A DNA stretch of 13,363 nucleotides from assembly GCA_029265085.1 (NCBI GenBank), contig JAJUJY010000121.1:1-13363 (forward strand). Reading direction: 5' to 3'. The notes beneath the pieces are model-generated. The model did no database searches and was not told where the DNA came from. It saw only the letters and a list, made by a program, of their open reading frames with translations. Within the stretch, counting starts at the first letter, position 1, and each line of letters opens with the position of its first letter. Of the stretch, positions 6,799-13,350 are shown piece by piece. The stretch comes from Chloroflexota bacterium (lineage in GTDB: Bacteria > Chloroflexota > Anaerolineae > Anaerolineales > Anaerolineaceae). A program made the position numbers and the translations under genes.

Positions 6799-8322
6799 AT
6801 GACCAAAAACGACCGGTTCGTGCTTTTTCTCAGCCTGGTTGCATTATTTATTACCGCAGGCATTGCGAACCGGATTTTTGAAAATATTCCGCACATTGAG
6901 GACGAAATCGCTTATGTCTGGCAAGCCCAGACGATTGCAAGGGGTGATTTAGCCCTAAATTCGCCCGTGTGCCCGGAATGTTTCCTGGTGCCCTTTGTCG
7001 TTGACTATAACGGTTTGCGTTTTGGAAAATATCCAATTGGATGGCCTGTTGTCTTATCCTTTGGCGTACGATTTGGCATTCGGGATTGGATTAACCCCAT
7101 CCTGGCTGCATTATGTATCTGGTATACCTACCGCCTGATAAAAAAATTAGCCGGTGAGCAAACCGGCTTGATTGCCGCCCTGCTTACCCTGACATCCCCT
7201 TTTTTTCTGATGAACAGCAGCACGCTCCTCTCCCATCTTTGGGGTTATTTTCTTACCCTGGTGTTCATCTCAGCCTGGATTGACAGTTTTTTGCGGTCGA
7301 ATTCACTTCCAGCCTGGATTCCCCCTTTCACGGCAGGGCTCGGATTAGGTCTTTTGGCTACAACAAGGCCGCTTACAGCGCTTGGTGTGGCTCTGCCCTT
7401 TTTCATGAATGGTTTATGGATCTTTTTTAAGGAGACTCCTCCGCAGCGGTTAAAAGTAATACTAATCGGAACGATTACAGGCTGTTTGGCCGCAACAATT
7501 TTCCTATGGCAATTTGCGGTTACTGGAAATCCATGGCTTAATCCGTATGAGCTCTGGTGGCCTTACGACAAAATTGGTTTTGGCCTGGGAGTTGGACTGC
7601 AAGAAGGTGGTTACACCCCTATCTACGCAAAAATGAACGCCCGATTCAGTCTATCGGTCGGTACAAGTGATTTATTTGGCTGGGGGAATTATTCCTGGAT
7701 ATTTGCACCCTTTGGGCTATGGAGTCTGCGAAAAACTCGATCTGCATGGTTAATTACCAGCATATTACCCTGTCTCATCCTTGCATATACACTCTATTGG
7801 ATCGGTTCCTGGCTTTTTGGTCCGCGCTATTACTTTGAAGGGTTGATCAGTATGGTTTTGCTTTCTGCGGCTGGTATTTCGTGGGCCGCCGGGAAATTAC
7901 CCCAAAATCCAATCTCCATTCGGAAAAACCGATTTAGTACATTCCGCTGGTTCTGCATAACAACAATCGTAACTGGCTTCATTGCCGCAAACTTGCTGTT
8001 TTATATTCCCATTCGAATTGGTTCAATGGTCAACCTGTTTAGCGCATCAAGCGATCAACTCACACCTTTTCAATCAAAATCTGCCCAAATGCTCACACCA
8101 GCCCTGGTGATTGTCCATCGCCAACATACCTGGCGAGAATATGCCACCCTATTAGAATTAAGCAATCCCTATTTCGATACATCCTTTGTGTTCACATTTA
8201 GCCGCGGTAAAGAAAAAGATCAACTGGTTGCCGCACAATTTCCAGACCGCAAAGTCTGGCACTATTATCCGACATCCCCCACCCTCTTTTTTACCTCACC
8301 AATCCAATCAAACCCAAAATAA
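6799..8322 (+). CDS. GT39/ArnT-like polytopic membrane glycosyltransferase
   Basis: This integral membrane protein of 507 residues has the GT-C glycosyltransferase layout. These enzymes transfer sugars from polyprenyl-phosphate donors outside the membrane. After the first membrane helix (about 7-24) comes the first outer loop with the acidic motif PHIEDEIAYVWQAQTIARGD (31-50), where D35/E36 match the catalytic acid of the ArnT/PMT type. FGKYPIGWPVVLSFG (75-89) and GSWLFGPRYYFEGLISM (336-352) are typical of this family in bacteria. About ten further hydrophobic segments follow, ending near 405. The last 80-100 residues are soluble and probably extracytoplasmic. I prefer ATG 6799, with GGGAG (6790-6794) close upstream, over the in-frame TTG at 6769 inside rimO. 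It is the last gene of the RodZ-rimO unit. Acceptor and sugar cannot be read from sequence. Confidence 0.8.
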   Translation: MTKNDRFVLFLSLVALFITAGIANRIFENIPHIEDEIAYVWQAQTIARGDLALNSPVCPECFLVPFVVDYNGLRFGKYPIGWPVVLSFGVRFGIRDWINPILAALCIWYTYRLIKKLAGEQTGLIAALLTLTSPFFLMNSSTLLSHLWGYFLTLVFISAWIDSFLRSNSLPAWIPPFTAGLGLGLLATTRPLTALGVALPFFMNGLWIFFKETPPQRLKVILIGTITGCLAATIFLWQFAVTGNPWLNPYELWWPYDKIGFGLGVGLQEGGYTPIYAKMNARFSLSVGTSDLFGWGNYSWIFAPFGLWSLRKTRSAWLITSILPCLILAYTLYWIGSWLFGPRYYFEGLISMVLLSAAGISWAAGKLPQNPISIRKNRFSTFRWFCITTIVTGFIAANLLFYIPIRIGSMVNLFSASSDQLTPFQSKSAQMLTPALVIVHRQHTWREYATLLELSNPYFDTSFVFTFSRGKEKDQLVAAQFPDRKVWHYYPTSPTLFFTSPIQSNPK

Positions 8323-8326
8323 TAAA

Positions 8327-8358
8327 AACTCCTGCAAGACAATATCTCTGCAGGAGTT
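8327..8358. terminator. Terminator between convergent operons
   Basis: AACTCCTGCA (8327-8336) and TGCAGGAGTT (8349-8358) form a perfect 10-bp stem with a 12-nt loop, in the 59-nt gap between two converging genes. On the minus strand the stem is followed by a U-rich tail (TTTTTATTATTTT), a strong intrinsic terminator for the minus operon. On the plus strand the tail is poor, but the stem could still act on the glycosyltransferase transcript. Confidence 0.85.
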
Positions 8359-8381
8359 ATCCAATCATTTTCGAATTGGCC

Positions 8382-8894
8382 TTAAACCGAGCGTGCTGCC
8401 GCCGTCATCAGCAAAACAATAATTGACAGGACTAAATTCACACGCAGAAGCCAGCTTTCTTGTTTGTGTAGCTTTTCAACCAACCCTGGATCAACATTTC
8501 CGCCCGCTGACTGAATCATTGCCATTCGTCTAATCGCTGGCAGCACAACCCAGGTCATTACCCCGCTGACCACCACCATAATGCCAATCACAAGATGTTT
8601 CAGTAATATCGCCACAGCCCACGAGTTGGAAATCGCTAACAACCCTACATATTCAGGATGCGAACTCATTTGAAACATCCCTGTACTAATTAATATAGCC
8701 AGAGAAAACCAGCCAATTTGCTGCAGCCGGTTTTGGATTTGCTCTAAAAAACGCCCATAGTCTTTCTGAGGGATCGTTTTTCGTGCTGCCGGAATAACCA
8801 ACAAAGTCAAAGAGGCCAAACCGCCAATCCAAATTACGGTCGCCAACATGTGCAGCCAATACGCAACGGTCAATGCCCAGATGGGTGCATCCAT
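8382..8894 (-). CDS. CopD-like four-helix integral membrane protein
   Basis: This small membrane protein (170 residues) has four hydrophobic helices at about 8-33, 60-75, 90-118 and 150-168. WLHMLATVIWIGGLASLTLLV (13-33) resembles the first helix of the CopD domain (copper resistance D, PF05425), where a histidine (His15) precedes the IWIGG motif. His100 (LLKHLVIGIMV) in the third helix could pair with it to bind metal or haem. The cytoplasmic loop between helices 1 and 2 is basic. ATG 8894 is chosen because AAGGA lies 7 nt upstream; an in-frame GTG at 8918 would overlap the stop of the TPR gene and has no clear site. It is the last gene of the minus cluster that begins with a ZIP metal transporter. 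A metal-related role is plausible but unproven. Confidence 0.7.
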   Translation of the reverse strand: MDAPIWALTVAYWLHMLATVIWIGGLASLTLLVIPAARKTIPQKDYGRFLEQIQNRLQQIGWFSLAILISTGMFQMSSHPEYVGLLAISNSWAVAILLKHLVIGIMVVVSGVMTWVVLPAIRRMAMIQSAGGNVDPGLVEKLHKQESWLLRVNLVLSIIVLLMTAAARSV

Positions 8895-8910
8895 GCTCAA
8901 ATCCTTCAGG

Positions 8911-10032
8911 CTACCCACCGGAAGAAGGTGTTGGTTCCGGAGTCGGCGGTTCCGGCGTCACTTCAGTAGGTGTAACCTCGGTTGGAGTCACCTCTGTCGG
9001 CGTAGTTGTTCCAAGAGTTGGAGTAATTGTCGGTGTTGCCGGTTGGTCCACAGGCTGTCCTGGCGGATTTGCGCATTTATCCCGGGCTTCTTGGGCTTTT
9101 GCATCCAGGGCAGTATCCTGGCTCAACTGCCAGGCATGTTCGTACTGAAGCTGAGCATCGCAATATTTTTCCTCAGACATCAGTTGATCACCGTATTTGA
9201 TGGAAGCCAAACGGTAACGTTCTGTGGCAGTCATACCCGATGCATCGCGTAAATTGGGCAGAGAGGGGTAAATCTGTTCAAAGTAACTGACGACTTGTGC
9301 CCAATCTAAACCCCAAAAACTGGCTGCAGTAAGATATTGGCGTGCCCAATTACGATAATTGATCGCATCGACATCCAATGGGGCAAACCGTTCTGCCAGG
9401 GTTAGATTATAAATTCCAACTTCTAACTGCCCTTGATTAAGAATGTTCTCAATGCCTAGAAATCGCAGCGCAATATAATACATGCCATCCACAGCCACTG
9501 CCTGATATTCCAGGTTTAGCTTGCGTAACGTATCGATTTCTTCAATTGCAGCCATCCACTCTTTGTTGGCCAGGTGTTGTTGGATCTGCCCGTACAACTC
9601 TTGTTCACCCCGTAAATCCGGTGTCGGTGATACAGTAGGTGAAGGCATTGGGGTTGGCGTTAATACCTGCGCCATTTTCAGCATGGATTCCGCTAATTTT
9701 TCCTGAACGCCCGGAAAATTAGGATCGAGAGAAATCACAAACTCAAACCGTTTGCGCGCCATCTCATATTTTCCGGCAGCCAGTTCAGTCACACCCATTT
9801 GAAATTGTTCGGTAGCCGTCATCACTACCTGGGATTGTTCTGCATTAAGGCGGTCCTGAAGACTCGCCCGGTAGCCTAAATAGCCGCCCAATCCGCCACC
9901 AATGAAAATGACGACAATACCCAACAGGATCAATAACCAGCGACGTGGTTTCTTCGTTTTTGATTCTTCCGACACAGGTTCTTCAGAATTCACAACATTC
10001 GGAATGGTATCATCAGTGTTCATTTTTGCCAT
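8911..10032 (-). CDS. Membrane-anchored TPR-like protein with Thr/Pro-rich linkers
   Basis: I do not recognise a named family. The protein (373 residues) has a polar cytoplasmic N-terminus (1-30), basic residues KKPRR and one transmembrane helix (about 32-53). A TPR-like helical pair follows (about 70-106: QFQMGVTELAAGKYEMARKR, then FVISLDPNFPG). After a Pro/Thr linker (about 124-139) comes a larger helical domain (about 143-320) with more TPR-like helices, including YRLASIKYGDQLMSEEKYCD (273-292) and two cysteines (C291, C320). The C-terminus is a Pro/Thr-rich tail with three TEVTP repeats. The arrangement suggests an extracytoplasmic scaffold. It starts 18 nt after the murJ stop, and TATAAT (10045-10040) lies 7 nt before the ATG, so it may also have its own leaderless transcript. 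Next to murJ, an envelope-assembly role is a guess. Confidence 0.75.
   Translation of the reverse strand: MAKMNTDDTIPNVVNSEEPVSEESKTKKPRRWLLILLGIVVIFIGGGLGGYLGYRASLQDRLNAEQSQVVMTATEQFQMGVTELAAGKYEMARKRFEFVISLDPNFPGVQEKLAESMLKMAQVLTPTPMPSPTVSPTPDLRGEQELYGQIQQHLANKEWMAAIEEIDTLRKLNLEYQAVAVDGMYYIALRFLGIENILNQGQLEVGIYNLTLAERFAPLDVDAINYRNWARQYLTAASFWGLDWAQVVSYFEQIYPSLPNLRDASGMTATERYRLASIKYGDQLMSEEKYCDAQLQYEHAWQLSQDTALDAKAQEARDKCANPPGQPVDQPATPTITPTLGTTTPTEVTPTEVTPTEVTPEPPTPEPTPSSGG
8954..8998 (-). repeat. Three tandem 15-bp units coding TEVTP repeats
   Basis: Units 8954-8968, 8969-8983 and 8984-8998 each encode five residues of the Thr/Glu/Val/Pro tail of the TPR protein. The differences are mostly at third codon positions, so the repeat has diverged at the DNA level while the peptide is kept. 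Such tails vary in copy number between strains. Confidence 0.8.
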
Positions 10033-10039
10033 GAGGGCA

Positions 10040-10045
10040 ATTATA
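10040..10045 (-). promoter_or_regulatory. -10 box of an internal promoter before the TPR gene
   Basis: TATAAT, read 10045 to 10040, lies in the 18-nt gap after the murJ stop, 7 nt before the ATG at 10032. Transcription would begin at or one base before the start codon. No convincing -35 is seen 16-18 nt upstream; ATCTTA at 17 nt is weak. The nearest GGAG is 17 nt from the ATG, too far for normal ribosome binding. Confidence 0.4.
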
Positions 10046-10050
10046 CTCCA

Positions 10051-11589
10051 CTATAACCTTACTAAGATACGAATCTCTTTCCATATAAACGGAATCGCAG
10101 CCGCAGTGCCAGCTGCCATGGCAATGCCGCTCTGCAAGAGCGGATGCTGTCCGGCCAACAAATTGCTGAGTAAGGCCACTACGGTTCCACCAACGGCCGT
10201 TCCCAGGAATGACCGCAACAAACTTCCACCTACAGAGATCTTTTGGATCAATTTTCGATTTAACAAAATTAAGAGTAAAGCAGCTTCTGCCGTAAAACTG
10301 ATCGCATCAGCCAGACTGATTCCCGCAGCGCCTAACAAACGATATAATTGACTTCCTAATAACACATAGACTGCCAGGGTAAATCCGGCGGCGAAAAGCG
10401 GTGTCAATGCGTTTTGCCGTGAATAAAAAGAACGCGCGCCAACTTCTACAAGGCTCTGTCCCAGCAAACCAGCCAGATAGGCTCTCGTTACCCACATCAG
10501 CAAATCTGTTCCTTGCGGGTCAAAATTAAACACCAGGGCAAGTAATGGTTTTAAGCCAAACGATAAGATGACTGCTACTGGCAATGTCAATCCGATCAAT
10601 ACTTGCACAGCGCGTTGAATGCTTCCCTGAAAGGCTTCTTGATCACCCTTGGAAAATTGCTCAGACAGCGTTGGCAGAAGAGCTGTCCCTATTGCAGTAC
10701 CAATCAGTGTTTCTGGCACCTGGAAAATCATCCACCCATAAGTTAAGGCACTTACGGCCCCTGCTTCCAATCTGGATGCCAGATTATCTCGCACGATAAA
10801 AATTAATTGGATAAAGAACATAGTGATGAGGCGCGGTCCCATTAAGCGCAGAACTTTTTTAACAGGTTCAGTCTTTAACCCAAGCCCAATCGTCCAACGG
10901 AATTGGTACTTGAGTAAACCAGGGATCTGGATTCCCAGATGGAAGAGCGCGCCAATAATCACACCAACCACCAACCCATAGACGCCCATGCCCATGGCTG
11001 GTAAGGTTACCGGTCCAATTTGATACCCTTGGGATGGAGAAAGAATTAAAGCTCCAAAAATCTGTCCCAGATTATAAAGCAAGGGTGCAATTGCCGGTAA
11101 AAGAAAATGCTGGTTGGCTTGCAGCCCGGCCATGACCAATCCACTGATGGAAAATATCAGTGTAGCGATTAAATTTAATCGCATTAAGTTTGTGACCATC
11201 ACCTGCTGCTGATCTTCGAAGCCAGGAGCAATGCCCAATTCGGTGCGTACCAACCAGCCAGCAAAAATTGCAATAAAGATCGCAAATACCGCTGTGACCA
11301 AAAAAGCCAGATTGGCAATTTTACTGAACAAATCCCAGGCGGATGAGCGGCCGTGCTGGGTTAATTCCTCGGTTAAAACCGGGATAAAAGCCATTGCCAG
11401 TGCGCCGCCTGATATTAAGGCAAACAATAAATCCGGCAAATTGTTGGCAACATTAAAAGCATCCAATTCGGGAGAAAGCCCAAATTGGCGAGCAATCACC
11501 ACGGATCGAACAAATGCTACTACTTTATCAACCGCAAAAAACGAAGTCAATAAAAGGGTAATTTTTGTAACTTTGGATAATTTCATCAT
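10051..11589 (-). CDS. murJ: MurJ/MviN-family lipid-carrier flippase
   Basis: MurJ-family proteins of the MOP exporter fold flip lipid II, or related polyprenyl-linked precursors, across the inner membrane. The protein has 512 residues and about 14 hydrophobic helices, the expected size. The N-terminal signature is VVAFVRSVVIARQFGLSPELDAFNVANNLPDLL (23-55), with R28 and D43 matching E. coli R24 and D39, and GGALAMAFIPVLTE (61-74) follows. ARSFYSRQNALTP near the third quarter matches the family ARxFYxxxxxxTP segment. Some charged residues of the E. coli cavity are changed: the LRRLFAEG segment reads LFALISGG here. Thus murJ is the best name, but another lipid-linked substrate is possible. The start is ATGATG, 3 nt after the ZIP stop, so the two genes are cotranscribed. 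The gene lies between a ZIP transporter and a TPR protein, not in a mur cluster. Confidence 0.88.
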   Translation of the reverse strand: MMKLSKVTKITLLLTSFFAVDKVVAFVRSVVIARQFGLSPELDAFNVANNLPDLLFALISGGALAMAFIPVLTEELTQHGRSSAWDLFSKIANLAFLVTAVFAIFIAIFAGWLVRTELGIAPGFEDQQQVMVTNLMRLNLIATLIFSISGLVMAGLQANQHFLLPAIAPLLYNLGQIFGALILSPSQGYQIGPVTLPAMGMGVYGLVVGVIIGALFHLGIQIPGLLKYQFRWTIGLGLKTEPVKKVLRLMGPRLITMFFIQLIFIVRDNLASRLEAGAVSALTYGWMIFQVPETLIGTAIGTALLPTLSEQFSKGDQEAFQGSIQRAVQVLIGLTLPVAVILSFGLKPLLALVFNFDPQGTDLLMWVTRAYLAGLLGQSLVEVGARSFYSRQNALTPLFAAGFTLAVYVLLGSQLYRLLGAAGISLADAISFTAEAALLLILLNRKLIQKISVGGSLLRSFLGTAVGGTVVALLSNLLAGQHPLLQSGIAMAAGTAAAIPFIWKEIRILVRL

Positions 11590-11592
11590 GAT

Positions 11593-12405
11593 TTATCCGA
11601 GTGCAACATCTAAAATCATCATCACCGCAAATCCAAGCATCAATCCAAGTGTTGCGAAGTCGGAATGCTCACCTTTCTGCCCTTCCGGGATCAATTCTTC
11701 CACACAAACATAAATCATTGCCCCAGCCGCAAATGCCAGCGCATATGGCATGATCGGGCGGATAAAAAAGACAGCTGCCGCACCAATCACACCGGCAATT
11801 GGTTCAACCATACCAGAAAACTGTCCAATAAGGAAGCTGCGCCTGCGGGAGAGACCCTCTCTGCGAAGCGGTGCTGCCACTGCTAACCCCTCAGGAAAAT
11901 TTTGAATCCCAATTCCTAATGCTAAAGCAATCGCTGCTGGTAAAGTAGCCTGTTCAATCCCCAATGCAGCTGCACCAAATGCAACCCCGACCGCCAGACC
12001 TTCCGGAAAATTATGCAAAGTTATCGCCAGGGTTAACAAAACACTCCTTTGCCAGGTTGTCTTGATCCCTTCAGCGGCATCTACCGGTTCACCAATATGC
12101 AAATGCGGTAACAGGCGGTCCACCAAATACAGGAATAAACCACCCAGCAAAAAACCAATCGCTGGTGGAAGCCAGTTCGGCCCACCCTGACTGCCAGCCA
12201 TCTCTATCGCGGGAGCCAGAAGGGACCAAAAGCTGGCTGCAATCATCACGCCGCCGGCAAATCCCAACATCGAATCAAGCACACGGCGGCTGATCTGCTT
12301 TGTTAGAAATACCCCTGCCGCACCAAGTGCGGTTAATCCCCAGGTAAAAAATGTAGCAAAAAGTGCCTGGATAACGGGATGAAATTGCTCAAAAAATGCA
12401 ACCAT
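11593..12405 (-). CDS. ZIP-family divalent metal transporter (GufA/ZupT-like)
   Basis: ZIP carriers bring Zn2+, Fe2+ or Mn2+ into the cytoplasm; some members of this bacterial branch act more broadly. The 270 residues form about eight helices. The metal site is clear: helix 4 has [16 protein letters not shown] (129-144, with H131, N132, E135), helix 5 has [14 protein letters not shown] (166-179, with Q168, N169, E172), and E201 and E236/E237 (CVEELIPEG) are in later helices. Gln replaces the helix-5 His of HNxPEG members, as in many GufA-type ZIPs. The loop after helix 3 has His101 and His103 (LPHLHIGEP), a likely metal-sensing stretch. The start ATG 12405 has GAGGGA 6 nt upstream. It is the first gene of the minus cluster. 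No symbol is given because the exact subfamily is unclear. Confidence 0.92.
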   Translation of the reverse strand: MVAFFEQFHPVIQALFATFFTWGLTALGAAGVFLTKQISRRVLDSMLGFAGGVMIAASFWSLLAPAIEMAGSQGGPNWLPPAIGFLLGGLFLYLVDRLLPHLHIGEPVDAAEGIKTTWQRSVLLTLAITLHNFPEGLAVGVAFGAAALGIEQATLPAAIALALGIGIQNFPEGLAVAAPLRREGLSRRRSFLIGQFSGMVEPIAGVIGAAAVFFIRPIMPYALAFAAGAMIYVCVEELIPEGQKGEHSDFATLGLMLGFAVMMILDVALG

Positions 12406-12417
12406 AAAATTCCCTCG

Positions 12418-12423
12418 ATTATA
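12418..12423 (-). promoter_or_regulatory. -10 box upstream of the ZIP gene
   Basis: TATAAT, read 12423 to 12418, lies 12 nt before the ZIP start. Initiation near 12411 would leave only about 6 nt of leader and would remove most of the Shine-Dalgarno sequence GAGGGA (12416-12411). Either this box gives a nearly leaderless transcript or a start further upstream keeps the ribosome binding site. No clear -35 is visible. Confidence 0.35.
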
Positions 12424-12482
12424 GAATTGCTATTATTTTATATCGATTTTTTTTGATCACTTTCGAATATATATTTAAAAGG

Positions 12483-12511
12483 TTGGTTTAGTGAATGTTA
12501 TAACGTATAAT
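12483..12511 (+). promoter_or_regulatory. Promoter of the RsmI-like gene, predicting a leaderless mRNA
   Basis: TTGGTT (12483-12488), 17-nt spacer, consensus TATAAT (12506-12511). The predicted start is 12518, one base before the ATG at 12519. No Shine-Dalgarno sequence is present. The spacer holds the 8-bp palindrome GTTATAAC (12497-12504), a possible operator. Confidence 0.6.
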
Positions 12512-12518
12512 CAAACCC

Positions 12519-13199
12519 ATGATGAAACCTGGAAAATTATACATTGTTGCTACCCCAATTGGCAACCTGGATGATATTACTCTGCGCGCCATTAATACTC
12601 TCAAATCAGCAGATGCTGTAATTTGTGAAGAAATGCGTCAGGGAAGTACCCTGCTAAAGAAGCTTGAAATTCAACCCAAAGAATTAATCAACCTGAATGA
12701 GCACAATGAAAAACAAGACGCAATGAGCTTCATTGTCCGGCTTGCTCAAGGACAAAACCTGGCGCTGATATCTGATTGTGGCACGCCAGTATTTGCAGAT
12801 CCGGGGGCACATTTAATCCGGCAAGTTACTGAAGCAGGATTTGAGGCAGTTCCCATTCCCGGTCCGTCTTCATTAATGGCTGCTCTCTCGGTTTTAGACA
12901 CCAATCTGGAAAAATTTGTTTTTGGAGGTTTTCTTCCACGGGATCCAGATAAAAGACGCCAGGAATTAATCCGGTTAAGAAATTTTCGGATGCCTGTTGT
13001 ACTGATGGATACACCTTACCGGTTGGGCGCATTGTTAGACGATATCGCCAAAACATTTGGAAAAGGTCAAAATGTCACGCTGGCGGTTGATCTCACGCTC
13101 AATTCCGAAAATATTTATCGCGGTTCTGCAGCAGAGGTTCGTCAGAAGATTGGTGCACGCAAGGGTGAATTTATCTTGATTGTGCATTCCAACCAGTAA
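12519..13199 (+). CDS. rsmI: RsmI-family (tetrapyrrole methylase fold) SAM-dependent methyltransferase
   Basis: RsmI 2'-O-methylates C1402 of 16S rRNA in the P site. The family fold is plain: KLYIVATPIGNLDDITLRAI (6-25), LNEHNE, ALISDCGTPVFADPG, VPIPGPSSLMAAL, FVFGGFLPRDPDKRRQEL and a final KGEFILIV. The protein is short: 226 residues against about 270-290, lacking the usual C-terminal extension. Several hallmark positions differ from typical RsmI: the usual ED-TRHT segment reads CEEMRQGS, SDAGTPGISDPG reads SDCGTPVFADPG, and ESPHRL reads DTPYRL. It may therefore be a diverged paralogue with another substrate; the symbol is a family label. It stands alone, divergent from the ZIP cluster, probably on a leaderless mRNA beginning ATGATG, and ends at a strong terminator. 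Confidence 0.8.
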   Translation: MMKPGKLYIVATPIGNLDDITLRAINTLKSADAVICEEMRQGSTLLKKLEIQPKELINLNEHNEKQDAMSFIVRLAQGQNLALISDCGTPVFADPGAHLIRQVTEAGFEAVPIPGPSSLMAALSVLDTNLEKFVFGGFLPRDPDKRRQELIRLRNFRMPVVLMDTPYRLGALLDDIAKTFGKGQNVTLAVDLTLNSENIYRGSAAEVRQKIGARKGEFILIVHSNQ

Positions 13200-13224
13200 T
13201 TTTCTTAATCGACTGATGCCAATT

Positions 13225-13250
13225 GACCCGCTTGCGCGGGTCTTTTTCTT
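13225..13250 (+). terminator. Rho-independent terminator after the RsmI-like gene
   Basis: GACCCGC (13225-13231) pairs perfectly with GCGGGTC (13236-13242) around a TTGC tetraloop, followed by TTTTTCTT (13243-13250). The GC-rich stem and U-tract make a classic terminator 25 nt after the stop codon. Confidence 0.9.
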
Positions 13251-13281
13251 GGTGCCCGCCACACATAGTGCGCTTCCAGCG

Positions 13282-13298
13282 GAGGAATTCGAACCCTC
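13282..13298 (-). other. tRNA T-arm-like hairpin without a full tRNA
   Basis: Read on the minus strand, GAGGG and TCCTC form a 5-bp stem (with one G-T pair) around the 7-nt loop TTCGAAT, like a TpsiC arm. The normally invariant C61 is T, and no matching 5' acceptor strand for the following bases (13281-13275) is found in the window. It may be the end of a larger RNA such as tmRNA beyond the right edge, a tRNA relic, or chance. Confidence 0.2.
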
Positions 13299-13301
13299 GT
13301 T

Positions 13302-13339
13302 GCGGCCTTTATTACACCTCGATGGTGTGAAAGGGCTGC
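13302..13339. other. Long stem-loop of a putative structured RNA
   Basis: Bases 13302-13310 pair with 13330-13339 (nine pairs, one G-T, one bulged G). After a small internal loop (13311-13313 opposite 13329), ACACC (13314-13318) pairs with GGTGT (13324-13328) around the 5-nt loop TCGAT. No ORF covers this region. The fold is equally possible on either strand. The RNA class is not recognised. Confidence 0.45.
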
Positions 13340-13350
13340 TTAAAACATTC

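Noticed and set aside
8848..9252. Plus-strand open frames opposite the end of the TPR gene
   Set aside because: They are antisense shadows; their Cys/Arg- and Gly/Val-rich translations come from the Thr/Pro repeat read backwards, and no ribosome binding site supports them.
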